Assembly: GCF_014203895.1 (NCBI RefSeq)
Contig: NZ_JACHJY010000007.1
Span: forward strand, 186,001-250,000
Source: Streptomyces nymphaeiformis
Lineage (GTDB): Bacteria; Actinomycetota; Actinomycetes; Streptomycetales; Streptomycetaceae
Length of the DNA: 64,000 nt
Reading direction: 5' to 3'
This document shows, piece after piece, positions 41,821-49,786 of this stretch. The position numbers and the translations under genes are program-made. Every line of letters begins with the position of its first letter. Within the stretch, counting starts at the first letter, position 1. The notes under the pieces were generated by a model. That model had not been told where the DNA came from and did not search any database. It saw only the letters and a program-made list of their open reading frames with translations.

Positions 41821-41856
41821 CCGGCGGCACCCGGACGGGGGGCCGGGTGCCGCCGG
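41821..41856 (-). terminator. 14-bp perfect stem-loop after the HbpS-like gene
   Basis: CCGGCGGCACCCGG (41821-41834) and its complement (41843-41856) flank an 8-nt loop. It begins 15 bp past the stop at 41871 on the minus strand. Confidence 0.75.
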
Positions 41857-41870
41857 GGTCTGCGGGGGTG

Positions 41871-42425
41871 TTACTTCGCCAGGGAGGCGACGCCGGCCTG
41901 CGCGAACTTCTCGTCCAGGTCGCCGGAGGGGGCGCCGGCGACGCCGATGCCCGCGATCGGGGCGCCCTTGGCGGTGACGGGGGCGCCACCGGCGAGGAAG
42001 AGGGTGCCGGGGATGTCCTTCAGGGTCGGCGCGTTCGTCAGGCGCTTGGCCAGCTCGGAGGTCGGGGCGTTCCAGGAGACGGCGGTGTACGCCTTCTTCA
42101 CGGCCGACTCGTAGGACTGCGGGCCGGCGCCGTCGCCGCGCAGGGTGACGACGGTGTCGCCGTTGCGGTCCACGACCGCGACGGAGACCCGCTGGTTCTC
42201 CTTCTCCGCGGCGTCGAGGGTCGCCTGCGCCGCCTTCGTCGCGGCCTCGATCGTCAGGTGCGTCGACTCGGTCGTGTTCTTGTTCACCGCGTCGGCCATG
42301 ACGGCGGCGGGAGCGGCGGCCGGGGCGGCGGCGTTCGCGGAGACGGTGCCGAAGAGGCCCGCGGCGAGCGCGCCGGCGGCGACGGTACCGGTCAGGACAC
42401 GGGTGCGCAGGGTCATCTTCTTCAC
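41871..42425 (-). CDS. HbpS/GlcG-family secreted protein
   Basis: 184 aa from GTG 42425, which sits 9 nt after AAGGAG; an ATG at 42431 would leave only 3 nt. Signal peptide KKMTLRTRVLTGTVAAGALAAGLFG with cleavage near residue 30, then the GlcG/HbpS domain: LTIEAATKAAQATLDAAE, VSVAVVDRNGDTVVTLRGDGAGPQSYESAVKKA, and GAPIAGIGVAGAPSGDLDEKFA. HbpS binds haem and, in Streptomyces reticuli, controls the kinase SenS. The divergent neighbour here is a SenS-like kinase, which supports this identity. Confidence 0.87.
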   Translation of the reverse strand: MKKMTLRTRVLTGTVAAGALAAGLFGTVSANAAAPAAAPAAVMADAVNKNTTESTHLTIEAATKAAQATLDAAEKENQRVSVAVVDRNGDTVVTLRGDGAGPQSYESAVKKAYTAVSWNAPTSELAKRLTNAPTLKDIPGTLFLAGGAPVTAKGAPIAGIGVAGAPSGDLDEKFAQAGVASLAK

Positions 42426-42649
42426 GATCATCAGCTCCTTGGGCATCGACCCCCTCGGGGGGCTCGGGAAGCTCGGCGTTCCCGCTCTGACATCCATCCT
42501 GGTGCCGGTCACGGCCCTGCCCGGTCGACCTACAGGCTCCGGTCGGCGCACCCGGCGGACGACACGGGGGTCAACCGATCGATCGATGCGGAATGAGTCC
42601 GTCCGGATAGCCTGGGCTCGGGGGAACGGTCGGCGGCGAGGAGCGGACG

Positions 42650-43927
42650 GTGCGGACGGACAGGCGGTCGCCGATCGACACGAAGGCGTTCGACACGAAG
42701 GCATTCGGCGCGGAGGCGTTCGACACAGAGGCTGCCGACCCGGACGCCGGCTGGCTCGCGACCGTGATGCACGTGGCGTTCTTCGTCCTGCTCTGCTCGT
42801 CGCTGACCCGCTACCTGATCGTCCATCCCGGCGCCCGTACGACCCCGTGGGTGATCATCCTCGCCATCGTGCTCGCCCTGCTGTACGTGCTCGGTCCGGT
42901 CCTCGGCCCTCAGCAGGCCGACGGACGCGGGGCTCCGCCCAGCACCGCCTCGAGGTTCTGGCTGGCGGCCGTCATCGGGGTGTGGTTCACCCTCGTGGTC
43001 CTCGCGCCCAGCTTCGGGTGGTGCGTGGTGCCACTCTTGTACACCAGCCTGCGCTCGCTGCGCACCCGGTCCGCGATCGTCCTCGTCGGCCTGATCACCC
43101 TGTGCGTGGTGGCCGCCCAGCTGAAGCTGCGGCTGCGCTTCGGCTTCGACCCGAACCTGATGTTCGCCCCGTTCGCCGGCGCGGCCGTCGCCACCGCCGT
43201 CTTCCTCTACTCCCAGCGGCAGGCCGACCGGCTGCGGACGGTCATCCTGGACCTCGTCCGCACCCGTCGGGAACTGGCCGCGACCGAGCGCCGGGAGGGC
43301 ACCCTGGCCGAGCGCCAGCGGCTGTCCATGGAGATCCACGACACCCTCGCGCAGGGCCTGTCCAGCCAGCAGATGCTGCTCCAGGCCGCCGACCGGCTCT
43401 GGGACACCGACCCGGTCGCGGCCCGCCGCCACATCCGTACGGCGGAGTCCATCGCCGAGCACAATCTGGCCGAGGCCCGCCGCTTCGTGCACGACCTCGC
43501 CCCCGCCGACCTCGCCGGGGGCGGCGATCTCGCCGACGCGCTGCGCACCCTCGCCGAGCGGGAGTCCTCCGACACCCTCCGGGTCCTCTTCCACCAGGAC
43601 GGCACGCCCGCCACCGCCCTGCCCGACCGCGTACAGGCGGCGCTGCTGCGCATCGCCCAGGGCGCGCTGGCCAACATCCGCGAGCACGCCGACGCCGGCA
43701 CGGCGGCCGTGACCCTCAGCCACCTGGACGACCAGGTCGTCCTGGACATCGCCGACGACGGGCGCGGCTTCGACCCGGCGCTCTCGCGCGAGCAGGCCGT
43801 GCGCGGCCACGGGCTGCCCGCGATGCGCGCGCGTGTCCGGCAGCTCGGGGGCGCGCTCACGATCGAATCGACGCCGGGCGAGGGAACGGTGCTGACCGCC
43901 GTCATCCCCCTGTCGCCCCGGCCCTGA
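42650..43927 (+). CDS. SenS-like sensor histidine kinase
   Basis: 425 aa from GTG 42650 (GAGGAG site). After an N-terminus with 15-bp repeats come about five membrane helices (about 36-57, 67-84, 103-122, 142-157 and 172-187). A HisKA_3 dimerisation domain follows with His230 in MEIHDTLAQGLSSQQ, then an HATPase domain (DDGRGFDPA; GHGLPAMRAR). This layout resembles SenS of the HbpS-SenS-SenR system. No NarL-type response regulator follows, where SenR would be expected; a P450 gene comes next. Confidence 0.88.
   Translation: MRTDRRSPIDTKAFDTKAFGAEAFDTEAADPDAGWLATVMHVAFFVLLCSSLTRYLIVHPGARTTPWVIILAIVLALLYVLGPVLGPQQADGRGAPPSTASRFWLAAVIGVWFTLVVLAPSFGWCVVPLLYTSLRSLRTRSAIVLVGLITLCVVAAQLKLRLRFGFDPNLMFAPFAGAAVATAVFLYSQRQADRLRTVILDLVRTRRELAATERREGTLAERQRLSMEIHDTLAQGLSSQQMLLQAADRLWDTDPVAARRHIRTAESIAEHNLAEARRFVHDLAPADLAGGGDLADALRTLAERESSDTLRVLFHQDGTPATALPDRVQAALLRIAQGALANIREHADAGTAAVTLSHLDDQVVLDIADDGRGFDPALSREQAVRGHGLPAMRARVRQLGGALTIESTPGEGTVLTAVIPLSPRP
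42674..42733 (+). repeat. Four tandem 15-bp repeats in the kinase N-terminus
   Basis: Units at 42674, 42689, 42704 and 42719 (consensus TTCGACACGAAGGCG) encode about four copies of FDTKA ahead of the first membrane helix. Since 15 bp equals five codons, copy changes keep the frame. Confidence 0.8.
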
Positions 43928-44004
43928 CGGCGGACTCGGCCCCTTCCCCGTACGGTCCGCGCCCGTTCCGGTGGAATGGCCGAACTGTGCGTAGACCAGA
44001 TAGG

Positions 44005-44015
44005 TGCCTGAGGCA
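44005..44015 (+). promoter_or_regulatory. Palindrome upstream of the P450 gene (TGCCTGAGGCA)
   Basis: A perfect 11-bp dyad about 55 bp before the P450 start, next to the TAGGTG at 44001-44006 that could be a -10 box. It could be an operator; there is no adjacent regulator. Confidence 0.35.
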
Positions 44016-44070
44016 TGTAGTGGAGACGGCACCACAGTCCCTGCCACCGACACGCCCCAGCGAGGCCCCC

Positions 44071-45261
44071 GTGACGAAAACCGTGGCGTTCCCCCAGAAC
44101 CGGACCTGCCCCTACCACCCGCCCACCGGCTACCCCCGCACCGAGGAGGAGCGCCCGCTGTCACGGGTCACCCTGTGGGACGGGAGGTCGGTGTGGCTCG
44201 TGACCGGACACGCGGCCGCCCGCGCGCTCCTCGCGGACCAGCGGCTGTCCACCGACTCCACCCGTGACGACTTCCCTCTGCCGACGGAACGCGCCTCGGC
44301 CGTGCGCAGGCGCCGACGGGCGGCGCTGCTCGGCTGGGACGACCCCGAGCACAACGCCCAGCGGCGGATGCTGATCCCCAGCTTCACCCTCAAGCGGGCC
44401 GAGACCCTGCGGCCCCGCATCCAGGAGACCGTGGACCGGCTCCTCGACGCGATGGTGGCGCAGGGGCCGACGGCCGAGCTGGTGAGCGCGTTCGCGCTGC
44501 CGGTGCCGTCGATCGTCATCTGCGACCTGCTCGGTGTGCCGTACGCGGACCACGACTTCTTCGAGGAGCAGTCGCGGCGGCTGCTGCGTGGCCCGACGGC
44601 AGCGGACACCGAGGACGCCCTGGCCCGTCTCGAGGACTACCTCGGCGACCTGATCGACCAGAAGCGACTGAAGCCCGGCGAGGGCGTCCTGGACGACCTG
44701 GTGGCGCGGGGGTCCGGAGACGGCGGTCCCGAACGCCGTGAACTCGTGCAGCTCGCCACGATCCTGCTGGTGGCCGGGCACGAGACCACGGCGAACATGA
44801 TCTCCCTGGGGACGTACACCCTGCTGCGGCACCCGGAGCGGCTGGCGGAGCTGCGGGCGGATCCCACGCTCGTGCCCGCCGCCGTCGAGGAGTTGCTGCG
44901 CTTCCTGTCGATCGCCGACGGACTGCTCCGGGTCGCGCGGGAGGACATCGACGTCGAGGGGACGGTGATCCGGGCGGGCGAGGGGGTGGTCTTCTCGACC
45001 TCGGTCATCAACAGGGACGCCGCCGCCTACAGCGACCCGGACTCGCTCGACTGGGCGCGGTCCGCCCGCCACCACGTGGCGTTCGGTTTCGGCATCCACC
45101 AGTGCCTCGGGCAGAACCTGGCCCGCGCGGAACTGGAGATCGCTCTCGGGACGCTCCTGCGCCGCCTGCCGGGGCTTCGGCTGGCCGTCCCGGCCGAGGA
45201 GATCCCGTTCAAACCGGGCGACACGATCCAGGGGATGCTCGAACTCCCCGTCACGTGGTGA
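44071..45261 (+). CDS. Cytochrome P450 (CYP105-like)
   Basis: 396 aa from GTG 44071. I-helix AGHETT (235-240), K-helix E274-L-L-R277, and haem loop FGFGIHQCLGQNLAR with Cys345. The stretch SLDWARSARHHVAFGFGIHQCLG is characteristic of CYP105 enzymes, which hydroxylate many drugs, macrolides and vitamin D in Streptomyces. It is followed 17 bp later by a 3Fe-4S ferredoxin that should supply electrons. The reductase is elsewhere. Substrate unknown. Confidence 0.93.
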   Translation: MTKTVAFPQNRTCPYHPPTGYPRTEEERPLSRVTLWDGRSVWLVTGHAAARALLADQRLSTDSTRDDFPLPTERASAVRRRRRAALLGWDDPEHNAQRRMLIPSFTLKRAETLRPRIQETVDRLLDAMVAQGPTAELVSAFALPVPSIVICDLLGVPYADHDFFEEQSRRLLRGPTAADTEDALARLEDYLGDLIDQKRLKPGEGVLDDLVARGSGDGGPERRELVQLATILLVAGHETTANMISLGTYTLLRHPERLAELRADPTLVPAAVEELLRFLSIADGLLRVAREDIDVEGTVIRAGEGVVFSTSVINRDAAAYSDPDSLDWARSARHHVAFGFGIHQCLGQNLARAELEIALGTLLRRLPGLRLAVPAEEIPFKPGDTIQGMLELPVTW

Positions 45262-45278
45262 AAGGAGCGGTGCGGAAC

Positions 45279-45509
45279 ATGGCGAAGGAAGCGGTGCCGA
45301 TGCGCGTCTCGATCGACTCGGACGTCTGCATCGGCGCGGGACAGTGCGCCCTGACGTCCCCGGACGTCTTCACGCAGGACGACGACGGATTCGGGACGGT
45401 CGTCCCGGGCCGCGAGGACGGCACCGGGCCGCTGGTCCGCGAGGCGGTCAGGGCCTGCCCCGTACAAGCGATCACGCTCCATGAGGCCACCGAGGAATCG
45501 CGCGCCTGA
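45279..45509 (+). CDS. 3Fe-4S ferredoxin partner of the P450
   Basis: 76 aa from ATG 45279, 11 nt after AAAGGAG; a second ATG at 45300 also has a weak site. Cluster ligands Cys17 and Cys23 (CIGAGQC) and Cys60 (ACPVQAI) with the fourth position non-cysteine indicate a 3Fe-4S cluster, the standard electron carrier for CYP105-type enzymes. Acidic overall. In one operon with the P450. Confidence 0.92.
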   Translation: MAKEAVPMRVSIDSDVCIGAGQCALTSPDVFTQDDDGFGTVVPGREDGTGPLVREAVRACPVQAITLHEATEESRA

Positions 45510-45559
45510 CGGCGGCCGGGAAGGCATCGAGGGCGCGGTCAGGCGTCGTGGAGGAACGA

Positions 45560-45599
45560 CCCCTGACAGGCCGCTCGCTCCGAGCGGCCCGCTCAGGGG
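45560..45599. terminator. Long two-part stem-loop between convergent genes
   Basis: Outer arms CCCCTGA (45560-45566) and TCAGGGG (45593-45599) enclose GGCCGCTC (45569-45576) / GAGCGGCC (45582-45589) with a 5-nt loop. It sits between the ferredoxin and the convergent GNAT gene. Confidence 0.75.
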
Positions 45600-45662
45600 G
45601 CCTCGCGGATGCTTCCCGTCTTACGGCCCCGCCCGCGTGTGCATCTCCGCGACGGCCGGTCG

Positions 45663-46190
45663 TCAGTGCGCGGCGTCGCGCACGTCCCGGACGTACCGGT
45701 CGAACGTCGCGCCTCGGCCGCCGCGCGGCGGCTCGCCGGGGATGAACCCTGCTCGATGTGCGACGGCGGCGGATGCGGGATTCCGCGGATCGACCTGGAT
45801 CACCGCCTGCCTCGCGCCCTCCCCGGCCGCGTACCGGCATGCCAGGAGAACCGCCCGGGTGGCCAGGCCGCGGCCCCTCCAGGACGGGTAGAGGCCGTAG
45901 GCGACGTTCACCTGACCGGGCGCCAACCCCTCTCCCGCCCACCGCAGGTCGATCGTCCCCGCGAGCGCCTCGACCGCGCCCACCCGGATGCCGAAAGCGC
46001 GCAACGGCCCGGCGGCGTCCCACTGTTCCCGGCAGTGCCGGACGTACGCCTCCACGCCCTCGCGCGTACCGGGGCCGCCGTTGAGCCAGCGAACCAGCGC
46101 CTCGTCCTCCCCCGCGAGATGCGCCTCCACATCACCCAGGCGCAGCGGCGACAGTGCGATGACCCCGTCGGACAGACTCACTTCACGCAT
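45663..46190 (-). CDS. GNAT-family acetyltransferase (RimJ-like)
   Basis: 175 aa from ATG 46190. ALSPLRLGDVEAHLAGEDEAL is the RimJ-type beginning. VAYGLYPSWRGRGLATRAVLLACRYA carries the CoA loop (WRGRGLA), and QAVIQVDPRNPASAAVAHRAGF motif B. Target unknown. It converges on the ferredoxin and is divergent from the DJ-1-like gene. Confidence 0.88.
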   Translation of the reverse strand: MREVSLSDGVIALSPLRLGDVEAHLAGEDEALVRWLNGGPGTREGVEAYVRHCREQWDAAGPLRAFGIRVGAVEALAGTIDLRWAGEGLAPGQVNVAYGLYPSWRGRGLATRAVLLACRYAAGEGARQAVIQVDPRNPASAAVAHRAGFIPGEPPRGGRGATFDRYVRDVRDAAH

Positions 46191-46254
46191 CCGTCGATTC
46201 TGCCGCCGAGTGCTGTCGCCGCGCGCTCGTATTCCCCGTCAGGCCATTGGGATG

Positions 46255-46294
46255 CCTATAGGTGGCATTGGGTTCTTCATTGGATACCTATAGG
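46255..46294. promoter_or_regulatory. Two CCTATAGG palindromes upstream of the DJ-1/PfpI gene
   Basis: Identical 8-bp palindromes at 46255-46262 and 46287-46294, 32 bp centre to centre (about three turns), each in a longer direct repeat (ATTGGGATGCCTATAGG and ATTGGATACCTATAGG). The second includes TATAGG, which may be the -10 box. AT-rich for this genome. Strong operator candidates. Confidence 0.55.
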
Positions 46295-46364
46295 CCGTCG
46301 TCCTACTGTCGAGGGCGTCACCCTCTCCGGGCCCGGTCGGGCCCGCCACCCCTGGAGCTTCCCC

Positions 46365-47060
46365 ATGTCGAAGATTCTTTTCGTGATGACCGGTGTCGAC
46401 TACTGGACGCTGGCCGACGGCACCAAGCACCCCACCGGTTTCTGGGCCGAGGAGGTCATCGCGCCGTACGAGGCGCTCAAGGCCGCCGGGCACGAGGTCG
46501 TCGTCGCCACCCCGGGTGGTGTCGTCCCGACCGTCGACGCGGGCAGCCTCTCCCCCGAGGTCAACGGTGGCCAGGACGGCGCCGACAAGGCCGCCGCGGC
46601 GCTCGCCTCGATCAGCGAGATCCAGAACCCGATCAAGCTGGAGGACGCCCGTCCGGCCGAATACGACGCCGTCTTCTACCCCGGCGGCCACGGCCCCATG
46701 GAGGATCTCGCCGTGAACGCCGTCTCCGGCAGGCTGCTGGCCGACACCCTGCGCTCGGGCAAGCCCCTGGCCGTCGTCTGCCACGGCCCGGCCGCGCTTC
46801 TCGCCGCGACCGACGCCGACGGCTCGAACGCCTTCGCCGGCCGCAAGGTCGCCGCATTCACCAACGCCGAGGAGATGCAGGCGGGTCTCGGCGGCAAGGC
46901 GAAGTGGCTCCTGGAGACCCGGCTCGTCGAGGCGGGCGTGGACGTCCAGGTGGGCGAGCCGTGGGCGCCGCACGTGGTCGTCGACGGCAACCTGGTCACC
47001 GGTCAGAACCCGTCCTCCTCCGCCCCGCTCGCCGTGGAGCTCCTGAAGAAGCTGGCCTGA
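46365..47060 (+). CDS. DJ-1/PfpI-family protein (Hsp31-like glyoxalase III/chaperone type)
   Basis: 231 aa from ATG 46365 with a TGGAGC site. KILFVMTGVDYWTLADGTKHPTGFW, YDAVFYPGGHGPMEDL and the nucleophile elbow AVVCHGPAALL (Cys near residue 138) are typical of the class I glutamine-amidotransferase-like DJ-1/Hsp31 group. A glutamate in AEEVIAPYEAL completes the expected dyad or triad. Likely degrades methylglyoxal or repairs glycated proteins. Paired palindromes upstream suggest regulated expression. No adjacent regulator. Confidence 0.88.
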   Translation: MSKILFVMTGVDYWTLADGTKHPTGFWAEEVIAPYEALKAAGHEVVVATPGGVVPTVDAGSLSPEVNGGQDGADKAAAALASISEIQNPIKLEDARPAEYDAVFYPGGHGPMEDLAVNAVSGRLLADTLRSGKPLAVVCHGPAALLAATDADGSNAFAGRKVAAFTNAEEMQAGLGGKAKWLLETRLVEAGVDVQVGEPWAPHVVVDGNLVTGQNPSSSAPLAVELLKKLA

Positions 47061-47119
47061 CGCCCGCTGCGGGCCTGGACAGATCCGGGGTCGCCTCACT
47101 AGCCTCCTCCTCGCCTAAT

Positions 47120-47137
47120 CAACTAATTGACTAGTTG
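47120..47137 (+). promoter_or_regulatory. Dyad CAACTA-N6-TAGTTG just upstream of the SnoaL-like gene
   Basis: A perfect 6-bp inverted repeat, with an overlapping TCAA-N4-TTGA dyad at 47119-47130, 12 bp before the start codon. The style (TAGTTG arms) recalls MarR/TetR operators. A repressor bound here would block transcription or translation start. No regulator is adjacent. Confidence 0.5.
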
Positions 47138-47148
47138 CGGAGATGTGC

Positions 47149-47574
47149 ATGAAGTCCTTCCGTCGGGCCGTCGAGGCGAACGACCACGCGGCGATCGAGG
47201 CGCTCCTCGCCGAGGACGTCGTCTTCACCAGCCCCGTGGCCTTCAAGCCCTACCCGGGCAAGGCGATCACCGCGGCCATCCTGCGCGGAGTCTCCCGCGT
47301 CTTCAGCGACTTCCGCTACGTCCGGGAGATCACCGGCGAGGACGGCCGCGACCACGCCCTCGTCTTCGAGGCCCGGGTCGGCGACCGCGCCATCACCGGC
47401 TGCGACTTCCTCCACCTGAACGAGCAGGGCCTCATCGACGACTTCATGGTCATGGTCCGGCCGCTGTCCGCCGCACACGCGCTGGCCGAGGCGATGGGGG
47501 CGCAGTTCGACCGCATCGCGGCCGAGGCGGCCGGCACCGCCCCGGCCGGCGAGTCGCCGGCTCAGTCCAGGTAG
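47149..47574 (+). CDS. SnoaL-like/NTF2-fold protein
   Basis: 141 aa from ATG 47149 (GCGGAG six bases upstream); an ATG two codons earlier lacks spacing. SFRRAVEANDHAAIEALLAEDVVFTSPVAF is the usual NTF2 start, followed by a curved beta-sheet pattern and ALAEAMGAQFDRIAAEA as C-terminal helix. Such proteins bind or isomerise small hydrophobic molecules. Its 3' end overlaps the convergent DNA ligase gene by 13 bp. Upstream dyad suggests repression. Confidence 0.83.
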   Translation: MKSFRRAVEANDHAAIEALLAEDVVFTSPVAFKPYPGKAITAAILRGVSRVFSDFRYVREITGEDGRDHALVFEARVGDRAITGCDFLHLNEQGLIDDFMVMVRPLSAAHALAEAMGAQFDRIAAEAAGTAPAGESPAQSR

Positions 47575-49628
47575 GCGGCGACCAGCTCGGCGAAGGCCTC
47601 CGGGGTGAGGACCTCGACGCCCAGTTCCTGGGCCTTGACGGCCTTCGAGCTGGGCTTGCCGTTCGCGGAAGGCGCCGCGACCAGGTAGGTGGTCCGGGAG
47701 TTGACGCTGCTGCCCGCGCGCCCGCCGGCCTTCTCTATGAGCGCGCCCATCTCGGAGCGCCCCCAGCCGTCCAGCGGGCCGGTCATCTTCCCGGTCACGA
47801 CGACGGTCCTCCCGCTGAGCGGCCCGTCCACCGCGTCCTCGGCCTCCTCCTGCCGCGGCTCGGTCATGGCGACGCCCGCCGCGATCAGCTTGTCGATCAC
47901 CGGGGCGAGCGCGGCGACCTGTTCCACGATGACCGGTGCCTTCTCCGGGCCTATGCCCTCGACCTCCTGGAGGGCGGCGGCGTCGGCCGCCCGGATGGCG
48001 TCCATCGTGCCGAAGTACGCGGCGATCCGCCGGGACATGCTGCGGCCCGTACCCGGCACGCCGAGCGCGCAGAAGACGCGGCTGAGGGGGCGGGACTTGG
48101 CCAGTCGGATCTGCTCGGCCAGCTTCGCGCCGCGCTTGGCGCTACCGGAGGCGGCGGTGAGCTGCTCCTCGGTGAGCGTGAAAAGATCGGCGACGTCGCC
48201 GACGACACCGGCGGCGATCAGGGCGTCGACGTACTTCCTGCCGAGCCCGTCGATGTCGAGGATGTCGCGCCCGGCGACGTACTCGATCAGCGGCGCGAGC
48301 GCACAGGCGGTGCCCTTCGCGCAGCGCCACCGCTCCTGGCTCTTGTCGATCTCCCCGCCGCAGTGGGGGCACTCCTCGGGCAGCGGCACCGGGACGGCGC
48401 CCTGCGGGCGGAGTTCGACGACGGCGGCCTGAACGCGCGGGATGATGTCGCCGGCCTTGTGGACGGTCACGGTGTCGCCGATGTGGAGGTCACGCCGCAG
48501 GATGTCGGCCGGGTTGTGGAGGGTGGCGCGGGTGACGGTGGACCCGTCCAGTTCCACGGCCGTGAGCACGGCGGTCGGGGCGAGCACACCCGTACGGCCC
48601 ACTTCCCAGAACACGTCCTCGAGGACGGTCTGGCGCTCGACCGCCGGAAGCTTGTAGGCGATCGCCCAGTACGGGAAGCGGCTGCCGAAGCCCGCCGTCG
48701 CCTGCTCCGCTGCGCTGTCCGCCTTGATGACGACGCCGTCGATGCCGAACGGCAGGCCCGCGCGCATCGCGGCGATCGCGTCGACCCTCTCCTGGGCCTC
48801 GGCGAGGGTGGCGACCACATGGAGTCCGGCCGGCGTCTCCGCCGTGGTCCGCACCCCCGCCTCCGCCACCGCGGCAAGGGTCTCGGCGTGCCCGCCCCCG
48901 GCGGGCAGGAAGGACTGCTCGTCCAGGTCGACGGCGCCGTACGCCCAGAAGGTCATGGCCAGGCGGTAGGGCCGGTCCTTCGCCCTCAGCGTGCCGGCGG
49001 CGCCGTTGCGCGGATTGGCGAAGACGTCGCCGCCGTGCGCGATCCGTATCTCGTTCGCGGCCTCGAACTGCTCGTGGGTAAAGAGGACTTCACCGCGCGC
49101 CTCGAAGGTCGCGGGGACCGGCAGCTGCTCGGGGAGTCCGTCGATCGTCCCGATGACGTGGCTGACGTCCTCGCCCTGCGTACCGTCGCCGCGCGTGATG
49201 ATCTGCACCAGCCGTCCGTCACGGTAACGGGCGGCGACGGCCGCACCGTCCATCTTCGGCTCGACGGTGAACCCTCCCACCGGTTCCTGCCCCAGGCGCC
49301 GCTGAAGCGACGCACCCCAGGTGACGAGCCCCTCGGGCGCGAAGACGTTGTCGAGACTGAGCAGCCGCGTGGTGTGCACGACGTCGCCCACGGGGGCGGC
49401 ACCGTCGGCGACCTGATCGACGGGCGAGTCCGCGGGGACGTCCTCGGGGTGCTCGGCCTCCCAGGCCTTCACGTCGAGCCGCAGCCGGTCGTACGTGGCG
49501 TCGTCCATGACGCTGTAGCCCGCGCCGTAGTACGTGCGGGAAGCCTCACGCAGCCGCTCGACGGCGGCCTCGTACGCGGCACGGCTGGACAGGCTGAAGT
49601 GCGCCTCAACGGCGGGAGTTGTCGTCAT
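47562..49628 (-). CDS. NAD-dependent DNA ligase (LigA-type paralogue)
   Basis: 688 aa. Domain Ia (YYGAGYSVMDDATYDRLRLD, about 33-52), the nick-sealing lysine Lys125 in EPKMDG (canonical KxDG), the loop LLSLDNVF, and GVVIKAD are intact. A four-Cys zinc finger (CPHCGGEIDKSQERWRCAKGTAC) is present, as are helix-hairpin-helix repeats (VEGIGPEKAPVIV) and a BRCT domain (GPLSGRTVVVTGKMTG). The sequence differs markedly from the main streptomycete LigA I recall (shorter, different N-terminus), so a second ligase is likely. A second ATG at 49637 is possible. Confidence 0.88.
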   Translation of the reverse strand: MTTTPAVEAHFSLSSRAAYEAAVERLREASRTYYGAGYSVMDDATYDRLRLDVKAWEAEHPEDVPADSPVDQVADGAAPVGDVVHTTRLLSLDNVFAPEGLVTWGASLQRRLGQEPVGGFTVEPKMDGAAVAARYRDGRLVQIITRGDGTQGEDVSHVIGTIDGLPEQLPVPATFEARGEVLFTHEQFEAANEIRIAHGGDVFANPRNGAAGTLRAKDRPYRLAMTFWAYGAVDLDEQSFLPAGGGHAETLAAVAEAGVRTTAETPAGLHVVATLAEAQERVDAIAAMRAGLPFGIDGVVIKADSAAEQATAGFGSRFPYWAIAYKLPAVERQTVLEDVFWEVGRTGVLAPTAVLTAVELDGSTVTRATLHNPADILRRDLHIGDTVTVHKAGDIIPRVQAAVVELRPQGAVPVPLPEECPHCGGEIDKSQERWRCAKGTACALAPLIEYVAGRDILDIDGLGRKYVDALIAAGVVGDVADLFTLTEEQLTAASGSAKRGAKLAEQIRLAKSRPLSRVFCALGVPGTGRSMSRRIAAYFGTMDAIRAADAAALQEVEGIGPEKAPVIVEQVAALAPVIDKLIAAGVAMTEPRQEEAEDAVDGPLSGRTVVVTGKMTGPLDGWGRSEMGALIEKAGGRAGSSVNSRTTYLVAAPSANGKPSSKAVKAQELGVEVLTPEAFAELVAAYLD

Positions 49629-49697
49629 GTCCACCATCCTGTCGGAGGGCACTGACAACGCCCCCTCGGCGCGTCCGCCGACAGGACGCGCAACGCA

Positions 49698-49771
49698 CCG
49701 CACGCCGGCTCCGTGGGGTCGGAGCCGGCGTGCGGCGGATGCCGGCTCCCCCCGTGCGGGGAGGGAGCCGG
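49698..49771 (-). terminator. Tandem stem-loops after the GAPDH gene
   Basis: Hairpin one: 49698-49712 with 49721-49735, 15-bp perfect stem, 8-nt loop. Hairpin two: CCGGCTCCC (49742-49750) with GGGAGCCGG (49763-49771). Both share the CCGGCTCC/GGAGCCGG core, so they can also pair with each other. They lie between the GAPDH stop and the ligase start and must be crossed by any ligase transcript starting further upstream. Confidence 0.7.
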
Positions 49772-49786
49772 TCGGGTGTCGCGCCG

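Noticed and set aside
42145..45261. A 1038-codon plus-strand frame upstream of the P450
   Set aside because: Its first 640 codons are Arg/Pro-rich and shadow the HbpS and kinase genes. The P450 starts at GTG 44071.
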